64,000 nt of DNA from positions 25,313,501-25,377,500 of the forward strand of contig NC_092597.1 in assembly GCF_047663525.1 (NCBI RefSeq), written 5' to 3'. Each line of letters starts with the position of its first letter. Positions within the stretch are counted from its first letter, which is position 1. A program made the position numbers and the translations under genes. The DNA comes from Anas platyrhynchos (taxonomy: Eukaryota > Chordata > Aves > Anseriformes > Anatidae). The notes beneath the pieces are model-generated. The model worked only from the letters and a program-made list of their open reading frames with translations, was not told where the DNA came from and did not search any database. Below are positions 49,271 to 59,125 of the stretch, piece by piece.

Positions 49271-49325
49271 GTGTCCCAGGCAATGTGGGCTGTGATGTTA
49301 GTTCTTGAGAATCGGAACAAAGCAG
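49271..49325 (+). other. Block I: splice-like (55 bp)
   Basis: The acceptor-like TTCTGTTTATCAG precedes GTGTCCCAGGC, and the block ends GAACAAAGCAG before GTGCTGATG. The frame is open (VSQAMWAVMLVLENRNKA). It lies only 29 bp from block H, so H and I are probably parts of one segment rather than two exons. Confidence 0.3.
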
Positions 49326-49698
49326 GTGCTGATGGCGGTTTTTTGGTAAGCAAAGTGGTGCCCGAAGCCCTGTCCTGTGTAGCCTGAGCACGCCTCGCTG
49401 AGAATGAAGCTTGCTTTCCAGCAGTTCCCAAAGCTGTTGAATCTGAAATGCTGTGTCTGTTTTTTTTGTGTTGGGGTTGCACCTTGGTGAGTGTAGGGAT
49501 GGGTTTTAAGTGGGTGCAGCGGAGGGCCTGGCCCCAGTGTCCTGTAGCGTGTTTTGACCCATCAACATAGCCATTTAGTTCTCAGGTATCCTACTGAAGT
49601 GATTTTTTCCTGTGAGTGGAATGGAATAGAATTATTTTTTGGTGTGTAATCTGTTCTACTCCTAGATTGTTCTTTCTATGTAAATGAAAGATCGAGGT

Positions 49699-49875
49699 AA
49701 TTCCAGATGGAAAAAGAAATCAATTGCTTGCTTAGTTGTATTGTCCTTTTAATATTCAAAGCTACAGCAAAAGCATGGGGATTTTTGTTCCTAGAAACAC
49801 CCTAGCTCTCCTGTCTGCACTCTGTATGCTGTTGAGCTAAGCCTTATAAATAAGTAAATAAACCACAGCTGTTGC
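49699..49875 (+). repeat. S3 module
   Basis: This third and most diverged S copy of the unit has AATTCCAGATGGAAAAAG, TTCTAGAAACACCCTAGC-type sequence (here TTCCTAGAAACACC) and TTGAGCTAAGCC, then an AAATAAACC tail. It is absent from units that carry the S3/J/K deletion (R3, R10) and truncated in R6. Confidence 0.65.
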
Positions 49876-49919
49876 TCCTTATTTTTGTTTTTTGTGCTTT
49901 TCCCCTTGCACTTTCCCAG

Positions 49920-50011
49920 GTGATTGGCTTCAGGGTCCAGGTGAGACCTAGTGGTAACTGAGTTGCAGGTGTGCCATCAGAGAGCTCCTCCTGTCTGGGC
50001 TGCACTTTTGG
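49920..50011 (+). other. Exon-like block J (92 bp), paralogue of block A
   Basis: The acceptor-like GCACTTTCCCAG precedes GTGATTGGCTTC; the block ends CACTTTTGG before GTAAGG. It has the same length as block A and shares ATCAGAGAGCTCC and CTGGGCTGC with it, but block A's frame is interrupted by stops here. The following GTTTTTCCTTCAG tract is also shared with A. Confidence 0.4.
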
Positions 50012-50535
50012 GTAAGGGCTTTGTTTTTCCTTCAGTTGTTTGGAGGGTTCTTTAGGTGGGTCAGAGTCTATGGACTGATGCATTTTGAAGTAGAAACTGG
50101 TACTCCTATCTTTTTGAGTTGGTAACTGGTAGGATCTGTCACTGTAAAGCAATCTAGTAGTAGGTGCCTGTATTGCACACAGCTCTTCCTCAGGTGAGTA
50201 GTTATAATGGCAGTTTTACAGATAGTATGGTGATGTTACTTTGTGTGTTTGCTTTGTGGTTCTGGGTCCCTTCTGAGTTTTGCAGAATTACGGGGCTTTC
50301 TGTGATTCTTTGCCTGTATGTCAAATATTATCAAAGTCAAAACCTTGTTGTTAAAGAGATGGAGCAGGGTTTAGTTGAAATGTATCATGGAAGCTCCCTG
50401 TGTGAGCATGTGTCTGAAAATGGCAGCAGTGGGCATGTAAGGGGTAGTCTGTTTCAAGTTTAGGGACAGTTTGTTATATTTCTGGAGCTTTTGCCTGTGT
50501 GTTTTCTGTCTGTCGAGTCTTTAGACCAGAAAGCC
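50012..50535 (+). repeat. Block K region and its 3' extension
   Basis: There is no gene here. The region holds an acceptor-like CCTTCAG, a donor-like CTTCCTCAG/GTGAGTAG at 50193/50194, and an acceptor-like GATTTTTGCAG variant before AATTACGGGG at 50286. Then follows the well-conserved GGCAGCAGTGGGCATGTAAG segment that leads to the GC-repeat site. Confidence 0.6.
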
Positions 50536-52910
50536 TTCTAGACTTTATGTCCTTGAATTGACATATTAGAAGTACATTTATGAGGGGTTGCCAGGTACGT
50601 TGTTTTTGGCAAAGTGTGGGGTATGGTTCCTTGAGTGCATAAGTGCAGTAGTGCCAAGAGAGTGAGCAGGGCCACCTTCTTCATCTCTGTAGAATGAGTC
50701 CGTTCGGGCACACTTCTCAGGTAAATGTAGTGAGCAGATGAGGGAAAGGAGCTGGGAACAGAGAGGTATTTCACAGTAGCATGTTGCATCAGTAGTAGTA
50801 AGCGTTGTGGAGGAGGTGGGTGTCAGGGCTGGCGTGCTAGTGAATGCTGGTTCTCTGTTTTTGCAAGTGATGATGAACCTGTTTGACGTAATTCCATTTG
50901 AAAGAGTTCCTGTTACTGGCCTGGTCGTGTTGTTTTTTCAATGTTAAAAGCTGCAGTAAAAGCATGGGGATTGTTGCTTCTAGAAACACTACAGGTCACC
51001 TGTCTGCTCTCTGCATGTTTTCCCATTAAAGCAGATCTTAAAAAATAAAATAAAATAAAATAAAATAAAAAGCAGTTGCTTCTGTTCCTGCTTTCTTTCT
51101 ACTTCCTTGTGCTTTGCCCCTCCCCTTTCCCAGGTGATTGGGTTTGGGTGCTGGGCAGGGCTGAATGCTATATGAGCCCCAGGCATGCTATCAGAGAGCT
51201 CCTTCTGCCTGGGCTGCTCCTTGGGGTAAGCGCTTTGTTTTTCCTTCAGTCAGTTGCAGGGTTCTCTAGGCAGACTGGAGTTTATAGATTTCTAGAATTT
51301 TTAAGTGCTTGGAATTTACTTAATAGAGGGATGTTTAGTAGAGGTTTGTGGCTTATTGTTTTTTAGGATGGTGCGATACTCCTCTGTTTTTGAGCTGCAC
51401 TTTAATCTCTAGATGTATAAACCCACTCGTTTTATTCTGCAGAGGACTAAAACCAGCTTGATTACCGGCTACATGTGGCTTGACAGTGTAGATGCAGCAT
51501 TGCCAAGAGACCGAGCAGGGTTGTATCAGAGTCACCTTTTTTATCTGCAAGGGGTAAGTCTGTGATTACCCCTGCCGGGGCTGCTGTGTGCGCATGTCTT
51601 TTTGGCATTTGTGGAGCTCGGTTGTTTTTTTTTTTTGTGTGTAAGTTCTAAGTTTATTTTTTTTTTTAATGGGTGAATAGTGTGTGTGCTGAGCGTGGTT
51701 GGCAGGAGGAAGCGGGGAGCTGCTCAGGACTGGTAGGTTTGGTTTCTAGGAGTGTGCAGCATCCTTCCTGTGCGATGCGACTGATTGTTGGGTGGGAATG
51801 TACCAGGTTGTGTGTGCTTGGCAATGTAGCTTGTGTAGTGTGTGTTGTGTGGTCTAGGCAGAGTTTGCTGTGGCGCTGTGAGCGTAGAATCTGAGTTAGA
51901 GCTGGTGAGCAGCTGAAGTACCGGAGCTGGGAAGAGAGAGGTCTTGCAGCAGGTACGCTGTGGCTGTGAGGTGCTTTAGAGTGTGCTTTTCTCTTGTCTC
52001 TGCAGGTGCTTTGTGCAGTTGTGGAGAGGGAAGGGAAATCGTCATGTCACGAAGCTCTGCGGGAAGGTGAGTGGTGTCAGCCTGGTCATCCCTTATCTGA
52101 AGCGAAGGGAAGACGCTCAGGTGTTTCCCTCAGAGGGTCCGGGGTGAGACTGTTTGGGATAGAGGAGCAGTGTAGCAGGTGGGTGCTTGCAAGCACAGTG
52201 GTCATTTTGTCCTTTTATGTTCCCAGGTGGCGTGGGTGATGCTGGCCGCTCCTTTCAAGCTTGGACCTAATTTGCAGGTCCAGAGGCAAGTGGCCTGCTG
52301 TTTTGAAAGGATAAAAGTAAAGCTGGGGTCGCTTATGTTTTTGAGGGATGGGTGCTACTGCTGGCAGCTGAATGTTTATCTTCTTCCTGCCTTTCTCCTT
52401 TGTTCAGGCTGCAATGCAGTGTGCAGTGCAGGATGTGTCAACCAGCTGCCTCTGCAGTGACTCTGGTACGTGATGAGCAGAGGTAACTGTTGTTTTTGGG
52501 GCGCGGTTGTCACTGCAGTTATTTTCCTACATCCAGTAGAGTAAAATTCCAGTTTGCCTTTTAGAGGTGCTATAAGTGGGTGAAGAGAACAGATGGAAGC
52601 ATCTGCCACGTGGGGCAGGCAAGCGGCTGAGGGACAGGAGGGGATGAGAGTATGTGATTTTTTTTCCCGGGGGTGGAATGGAATTGATTTTGTTGGTGTA
52701 TAATCTGTTCTGCACCTAGATTTTTCTTTCAATGTGAATAAAAGTTTGAGCTAATTCCAGTTAAGAAAGTTCCAGTTACTTGCTGGGTCGTGTTGTCCTT
52801 TCAATGTTAAAAGCTGCAGCAAAAGCATGGGGATTATTGCTTCTAGAAACACCCCAGTTCTCTTGTCTGCATGCTGTTGAGCTAAAGCAGACTAAAAAAT
52901 AAATACAGGA

Positions 52911-52930
52911 AACACACAGACACAGACACA

Positions 52931-52968
<38 letters not shown>
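52911..52968 (+). repeat. (CA)n/(CAGA) microsatellite in R10
   Basis: An ACACACAGACACAGACACAG lead passes into about 20 uninterrupted CA dinucleotides. It is an expansion of the short ACACACAC stretch found at the same place (after S2) in other units. Confidence 0.95.
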
Positions 52969-52972
<4 letters not shown>

Positions 52973-55712
52973 CAGTAACAAAAAAAACAACACCATTGGC
53001 TGACTTGTGAATGCAACGATCATTTAATCCCTTTGTTTTCCCAGGTGGTGTGGATGATACTGGCTGCACTGTTGGAGCTTGGATTCGGAGAGGAAGAGGT
53101 GAGGAGAACCATATGTTGCATCAGCAGTAGTCAGCATTGTGGAGAAGGTGGGCATCATGGCCGGCGTGCTAGTGAATGCTGGTACTCTGTTTCTTGCAGC
53201 TGATGATGAGCCTGGCAATTGACTAAGATGACAATCGGTGCCTGTGCATTTCTTGAGGCGGAGGGACTTTACCATGCAGCAACCTGAGAGCTAAGTTGTG
53301 GGGCACCTGGTATTTGCATATCTTGGGTGGCTAATGGGAGCTGGGAGCCAGAGCAGCATGGAGCGTGCTGGCTGAATAGACTTGGTGCCCCTGTGAGGGT
53401 GGTTCAAGCTGCTTGTGGCTGGGTCACCAGGCTAATAGAAGCAGCGGGATTATTTTGTAGCGTGAGTGCGTGCGCCAGGCAGGACAGTTTCCTTCTGTTT
53501 GTCTGTCCTGTAGTGTTGCTTCTGCAGCGTCTGTTCTGTGCTTCTTGGGTCTTGATATCCTCATGACTTTTGACTCTGGACTGACCAGACAGGCGACTCG
53601 GTGGCTGTGCTGAAGGGCCTCAATGCTTGTTTTGTCATCATGGCTCTGATCCGAGAACTTCTTGTCTTGCAGTCGCTGCTTGAAGTGCAGATCTGTTTCA
53701 GGTCTTGTGCATCGTATTCGGTTTGAGATCGCGTCTGTTTCCATCCTCACTCTTGCAGAAGTCGTCTGGGCTGCATCAGGAGCTCTTGCTTGGGAATTGA
53801 TTTCCTGAGAATTGTCTTAGGGGGTTTTCAGTCCCCATCCTTCTGGTCTCTTGTCTTGAAGGCAGGCTTTTTAGGCCTCCATCATCCCAGTTCTGGCAGT
53901 TGCTTCCAGTCACGTGTCGTGACATTGGAGTCTCTCGTAGGGTCTGGTGCAGAGCACCTGTTCTGACTTGCTGTTGCCATAGGGCTTTCCCCCGGGGGTC
54001 ACTTTTTCTTGCGCCTAGTGTTGTGTGTTTTGTTTGTAGTGTTTGTGGCGTGCCTGTGTGTGTATGTGTTTGGTCTGGAGCTGTCCTGCCTGGCAGTTAG
54101 TGATAATAGCTAACGTGGCAGTGCATGGGTGTACTAATACATTGATGGGACTGTTTTGGCGTAGACATCTGCCTCTGGGCGCATACTGAAGGACAGCTGG
54201 CACAGTCATCTCTGGAGGTTGGCAGATGTGGATTTGGCAGAGTTGAGCTGCTTGCGAGCAGCTGTTTGCATAGTGCTTGAATGGTGTACTGTTGAATCTT
54301 GAAAGCTTACAGATATGGGGTTTTGAATTTTTTATTTTTATTTCTTTCCTGTCCCCAGTAGAGTGTATACCGTAGTAGGAACTGCCCACAGGAAAGAGCT
54401 CCTTCTGGAACTGTTCATCAGTCGGTAGGCAGCTCGGTGCCTGTCTTGATCTACTTCTGAGGTGCTGAGGCAAGGGGGCTGCTGTTTTGAAACGATAATA
54501 TCGTTAATTGGGTCCCTTTGTGTTGTGGAGGGATGGGTGCTAATGGTGGCAGGTGAATGATTGATTCTCTTGTGGCTGTTTTCATTTGTTTAAGGTGAAA
54601 CACAGTGTACAACACGGGACTTGACGACCGGAGCTGCTTTTGGCAAGGTGAGCGATGAGCAGATGTAGCAGGTACTTTAGGGGTGCAGTTGTCACTGCAG
54701 TTAGTTAACTGCACAAAATACAGTAAAAATCCTGTTTATTTTATATTTCCGAGGTGTTGTAGCTGGCCTAAGAGAGCAGATGGAAACATCTGCCTCGAGG
54801 GCAGGTGAGGGGGCCGAGGTAAGGGAGCAGATGAGAGTAACTGTCCCAGCTGTGCTGTGGCTTTGGATGCTGCTTCAGCCTGTGGTTTTCTTTCTCTTTT
54901 GCAGGTGTCTTGCACAGGCTGAGTGGGGCCAAGCTGCACTCTGAAGAGCAGCACGAGAAGGGCGGGCTGGTTGTGAGCTGGATTGGAGCAGAACTGCCAA
55001 GTAGCATGAGGTGAGTGCGAAGGGTCTTGCTTTGCAGGTGCCATGGCAGGCTCTCCACAGAAGCGGTTGAGGATTGGAGAAGAGGTTGCAGATGATCAAG
55101 GAGCGACACGTGCAGGGATGGCTTGAAAAGGGCATGGCTGCTTTCTCTTCTGTTTATCAGGTGTCCCAGGCAACGTGGGCTGTGATGTTAGTTCTTGAGA
55201 ATTGGAACGAAGCAGGTGCTGATTGCGGTCTTCTTTGGTAAGCAAAGTGGTGCCCAAAGCCCTGTCCTGTGTAGCCTGAGCACGCCTCTCTGAGGATGAA
55301 GCTTGCTTTCCAGCAGTTCCCAAAGCTGTTGAATCTGAAATGCTGTGTCTGTTTTTTTTGTGTTGGGGTTGCACCTTGGTGAGTGCAGGGATGGGTTTTA
55401 AGTGGGTGCAGCGGAGGGCCTGGCCCCAGTGTCCTGTAGCGTGTTTTGACCCACCAGCATAGCCACTTGGTTCTCAGATATCCTACTGAAGTAAGTGATT
55501 TTTCCTGTGAGTGGAATGGAATTGTTTTTTTTTTTTTTTTTTGGCATGTAATCACTTCTGCTCCTAGATTTTTCTTTCTACGTAAATAAAAGATACTAAG
55601 AAAAAGAAAAGGTACGTTGTTTTGGGGAAACCGTGGGGTAGGGTTCCTTGACCACATAAGTGCAGTAGTGCCTAGAGAGTGAGCAGGGTCACCTCCTTCT
55701 TCTCTGCAGAAT

Positions 55713-55760
55713 AAGGCTGCCCGGCCCTATTTCGGCGCGGCGCCCCCCGGGCCCATTTGT
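55713..55760 (+). repeat. 26-bp GC-rich minisatellite, 2 copies (R10)
   Basis: GCTGCCCGGCCCTATTTCGG is followed by CGCGGCGCCCCCCGGGCCC. Degraded single or double remnants also occur near 11577, 15880-15925, 21536-21580 and 50697. Confidence 0.8.
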
Positions 55761-55980
55761 CATGTGGAGCTACTGAGCAGGTTAGGTAAAGGAGTTTTGA
55801 ACAGAGAGGTATTGCACAACTGTATGTTGCATCAGTAGTAGTGAGTGTTGTCCAAGAGGTGGGTATCAGGGCTGGCATGCTAGTGAATGCTGGTTCTCTG
55901 TTTTTGCAAGTGATGATGAACCTGTTTGACTTAATTCCATTTGAAAAAGTTCCAGTTACTTGAATGGTTGTGCTGTCCTT

Positions 55981-57405
55981 TCAGTATTAAAAGCTGCAGC
56001 AAAAGCATGGGGATTGTTGCTTCTAGAAACACCCCAGGTCTCTTGTCTGCTCTCTGCATGTTGTTTAGCTAAAACATTTTAAAAAAAACAAAAAAAAACA
56101 GGAAACACACACAGACAAAAAAAAAAAAATAAGAAAAAAAAACCAACACCATTGGCTGACTTGTTGTGAATGCAACTAACATTTAATCCCTTTGTTTTCC
56201 CAGGTGGAGTGGATGATACTGGTTTCACTGTTGGACCTTGGACTCGGAGAGGAACACGTGAGCACAATCGTATGTTGCATCAGCAGTAGTCAGCATTGTG
56301 GAGAAGGTGAGCAATGGGGCTGGCGTGCTAGTGAATGCTGTTACTCTGTTTTTGCAGCTGATGATGAGCCTGGCAATTGACCAAGATGACAATTGGTGCC
56401 TGTGCATTTCTTGAGGCGGAGGGACTTTACCATGCAGCAACCTGAGAGCTAAGTTGGAGGGCACCTGGTATTTGCATATCTTGGGTGGCTAATGGGAGCT
56501 GGGAGCCAGAGCAGCATGGAGCGTGCTGGCTGAATAGACTTGGTGCCCCTGTGAGGGTGGTTCAGGGTGCTTGTGGCTGGGTCACCAGGCTAATAGAAGA
56601 GGCAGGATTATTTTGTAGTGTGAGTGCGTGCGCCAGGCAGGACAGTTTCCTTCTGTTGGTCTGTCCTGTAGTGTTGCTTCTGCAGCGTCTGTTCTGTGCT
56701 TCTTGGGTCTTGATATCCTCATGACTTTTGACTCTGGACTGACCAGACAGGCGACTTGGTAGCTGTGCTGAAGGGCCTCAATGCTTGTTTTGTCATCATG
56801 GCTCTGATCCGAGAACTTCTTGTCTTGCAGTCGGTGCTTGAACTGCAGATCTGTTTCAGGTCTTGTGCATCGTATTCGGTTTGAGATCACATCTGTTTCC
56901 ATCCTCACTCTTGCAGAAGTCGTCTGGGCCGCATCAGGAGCTCTTGCTTGGGAATTGATTTCCTGAGAGTTGTCTTAGGGGGTTTTCAGTCCCCATCCTT
57001 CTGGTCTCTTGTCTTGAAGGCAGGCTTTTTAGGCCTCCATCATCCCAGTTCTGGCAGTTGCTTCCAGTCACGTGTCGTGACATTGGAGTCTCTCGTAGGG
57101 TCTGGTGCAGAGCACCTGTTCTGACTTGCTGTTGCCGTAGGGCTTTCTTTTTGGGGGTCACTTTTTCTTGTGCCTTGTGTTGTGTGTTTTGTTTGTAGTG
57201 TTTGTGGCGTGCCTGTGTGTGTATGTGTTTGGTCTGGAGCTGTCCTGCCTGGCAGTTAGTGATGGCAGTTAACGTGGCAGTGCATGGGTGTACTAATACA
57301 TTGATGGGACTGTGTTGGCAAAGACATCCGGTCTGCCTCTGGGCACTTGCTGAAGGACATCTGGCACAGTATATCTGTTTGCGAGCAACTTCTCGTTTAC
57401 CTCTA
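55981..57405 (+). repeat. R11: terminal, truncated array unit
   Basis: An S1 module fuses to block E at about 56204, followed by the Z segment, the octamer (56470) and collinear sequence up to TTGCGAGCAACTTCTCG. There the array is cut off by retroviral sequence. Blocks F-K are absent. This is the copy nearest the telomere. Confidence 0.85.
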
Positions 57406-57960
57406 TTTATTTAAAAAACTGTAAAATTTAATTGCAATCCAGTTTGGGACCCAGTCATGTATGACACCAGGGGGCTTGTCCAGGAGGGCTTTGGTTCTTG
57501 GAATCTTATTTGATGTAGGAGAGGTGCCCCAGCATTTGGTGGCTGCTGTTCGAGTCTGGTCGTGACTAATGGCATCTCGAACCTGAATACAGGTAAGCTA
57601 AGGTTTTGATTTTTTTTCAGCTCCCTTGCTGGCTGCAGCAGTATATTTTGCCCGTAATTCTGCGTGTGAAGATCTGAATGAAGACAACGGAGTCGTAAGT
57701 GTTTAAAGCGTATACTGTTCTGTTGGATGGGTTTTGGTTGCCTGTGTGTGTAAGAGTGTGACTGAGACGGAATTTAGTTCCGAAGCGATTGTGGAGGTCT
57801 TCTTTACCACGGTTCCAATCTCCCGCGAGGGACTTGGCCGGTGAAGGACCGAAGGGATTCCCAAAGGATTTGTGGGTGGGTGATAGATCTTAAATCCTCT
57901 TTAAGACACTCTTATTAAGGTAACCAAGGGCTGTGGGAATTGCCAGAGTAACATTCCTAG
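57406..57960 (+). mobile_element. Retroviral 5' end: U5-like edge, tRNA-Pro primer site and leader
   Basis: At 57469-57486 the text AGGGGGCTTGTCCAGGAG matches 14 of 18 positions of the gammaretrovirus tRNA-Pro primer-binding site. About 60 bp before it (TTTACCTCTATTTATT to ATGACACC) could be the end of U5; no full 5' LTR is present. The leader carries a donor-like CAG/GTAAGCT at about 57590. It contains no unit-type sequence. It runs directly into the gag-like frame at 57961. The array/provirus junction is abrupt. Confidence 0.7.
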
Positions 57961-58421
57961 ATGGGTGAGACAAAACCGAAGACCAGGGACCAGAAGAAAG
58001 GGAGCAAATTACCAGACATACCACCAGAAAGTCCATTAGGAATAACAGTTAGAAACTGGAAGGAGAGAGGCCCCAGTAACGTAAAAAGTAAATAAAAAAT
58101 GGTTCAGTCTTGTGTGATAGAATGGCCAAAGGAGCCTTTAAGACCGCATGTCTTTCGGCCCGTTTTTGGATCCTTTGAAGACTGTATTTGTCAGGCCTTA
58201 AATACACATGTTAATTCGAAGGAACCTTTTTGCCGGGGAGAAAGTGATTATGCAGGATTATGGATCAGGATGACTTCATGTCCTTTTACGGCCTTAATAT
58301 TTACACTAAAAGCAGGTAAGAAATTTTGAAGAAGAAGAAGAACAGGAAAAATAAAAAGATAATAAACGGGAGCCGTTGGATAACCTACCGTCTCCATATC
58401 GTAACAATCCACCTCCGGTGG
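57961..58421 (+). pseudogene. gag: Broken gammaretrovirus-like gag (matrix and start of the next domain)
   Basis: ATG at 57961 begins a matrix-like frame (start MGETKPKTRDQKKG, then PESPLGITVRNWK) resembling the N-terminus of gammaretroviral and related endogenous Gag. A TAA at 58093-58095 is the only in-frame stop before the frame ends at 58328. After it the frame continues with the recognisable WPKEPLRPHVF. From about 58330 the coding sense shifts by +1 (EPLDNLPSPYRNNPPP, with a TAA at 58352), and an ERVL-like LTR interrupts it at 58422. In virus, matrix binds the inner plasma membrane; this copy is non-functional. Confidence 0.72.
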
Positions 58422-59050
58422 TGTACTGGGTCTGGCTGGAATGTTAACTTTCCCAGCAGCAGCCCATACAGTGCCGTACTCTGCAGTTGTAGCTGGAGCA
58501 GCAGTGTTATCACACCAGTGTTGTGTCTACTGCTGAGCAGCAGTGGCACAGCATTGGGCCTTTCTCTAACCCTCCTAGGGGATGGGCAAAAAGTGAGGAG
58601 AGAAACATCACTAGGGCAGCTGACCTAAACCAACCAAAGGGATATTCCATACCATGGGATGTCACACTCAGCAATAAAAGGTGGAAACAGGAAGAAGAGG
58701 GGAGGGGTGGGCTCTCGTTGAGAAGACGTCGGTCCTCCTCTCGAACACCGGCTGCGTGCGTTGAGGCCTTGCATCAAGGACGTGGTCAATCATCGCTCAT
58801 TTGTGGGAAGTAGAGAGCAATTTCTTTCCTCTGCACTTCCATATAGCTGTCATTTATTTTGTTTGTTTGTTTTCGTCCCTTCTTTTTATTTTCCCTTTTC
58901 CCCTTTCCCTTTTTATTTCCCCTTAGTTAAATTGTTTAGTTCATGGTAGTCTTTATTTAGTTATTATAATTATTTCCATTTAATTAAATTATCCTGATCT
59001 CAACCCGTGAGTTGTTCTTTGCTTTACTTCTCCCCCTCCTCACCTAAAGG
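58422..59050 (+). mobile_element. ERVL-like avian LTR inserted in the gag pseudogene
   Basis: It starts TGTACTGGGTCTGGCTGG. It contains GGGATGGGCAAAAAGTGAGG, GGATATTCCATACCATGGG, a TATA/AATAAA-like CAGCAATAAAAGG, and a pyrimidine-rich 3' part ending in CCTGATCTCAACCCGTGAG and CTTCTCCCCCTCCTCACC. This resembles LTRs of avian class III (ERVL-like) elements as I remember them. The 5' end is clear. I do not see a convincing terminal CA or target duplication, so the 3' end may be truncated and the limit is approximate. Confidence 0.7.
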
Positions 59051-59125
59051 ATGCATTCATGAGAAGTAGGACTGCCGTATCTGAGAGAGCTCCTCTATAT
59101 CCTTTAAGGGAGGTAACTGGTGTAT
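59051..59125 (+). pseudogene. Short capsid-like gag remnant beyond the LTR
   Basis: Around 59080-59115 one frame reads SERAPLYPLREV and then soon stops. The PLREV-type motif is typical of the start of capsid in gammaretrovirus-like Gag, so the interrupted gag apparently resumes for about 20 codons after the LTR. The sequence then passes into telomere-like DNA. The assignment is tentative because the fragment is so short. Confidence 0.45.

Larger units (their letters stand above)
45403..51133 (+). repeat. R9: complete array unit used as reference, 5,731 bp
   Basis: This is the cleanest full copy, without insertions or large deletions. The order is A, B, C, D, S2, E, a Z segment and octamer, F, G, H, I, S3, J, K, a GC-repeat remnant, Z', S1. 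The individual blocks are annotated separately below. Confidence 0.9.
51134..55980 (+). repeat. R10: array unit ending in two deletion junctions
   Basis: The unit is complete through block I. At about 55595 (AATAAAAGATACTAAGAAAA then GGTACGTTG) it skips S3/J/K, at the same kind of junction as R3. The S1 copy after the GC repeat then fuses to R11, as between R5 and R6. It contains the longest CA microsatellite of the window. Confidence 0.85.
1..57405 (+). repeat. Subtelomeric tandem array of a ~5.7-kb unit (about 11 copies, all direct)
   Basis: The same ordered series of landmarks recurs in one orientation across the whole stretch. A block beginning GTGATTGGGTTTGGGTGC starts at 266, 6229, 12010, 16322, 21988, 32071, 39458 (variant), 45403 and 51134. 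A perfect octamer ATTTGCAT in a conserved context occurs once per unit at 2434, 8367, 13592, 18475, 24561, 28610, 34932, 41621, 47547, 53312 and 56470, giving eleven units. Complete units are about 5.67-5.96 kb; shorter or longer spacings are explained by internal deletions, duplications and insertions. I do not recognise the unit as a named family. It contains no intact gene, and all ORFs are short. The array stops abruptly at about 57405, where retroviral sequence begins. Confidence 0.95.

Noticed and set aside
1-57405. Avian W-chromosome XhoI/EcoRI-type satellite
   Set aside because: Those families are described as ~0.6-1.2-kb units made of ~21-bp A/T-run sub-repeats. The present unit is longer and lacks such a 21-bp substructure.
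58099-58329. Independent small gene starting at the ATG at 58099
   Set aside because: It is in the same frame as the upstream matrix-like frame beginning at 57961. The ATG simply follows the internal stop of the gag pseudogene.
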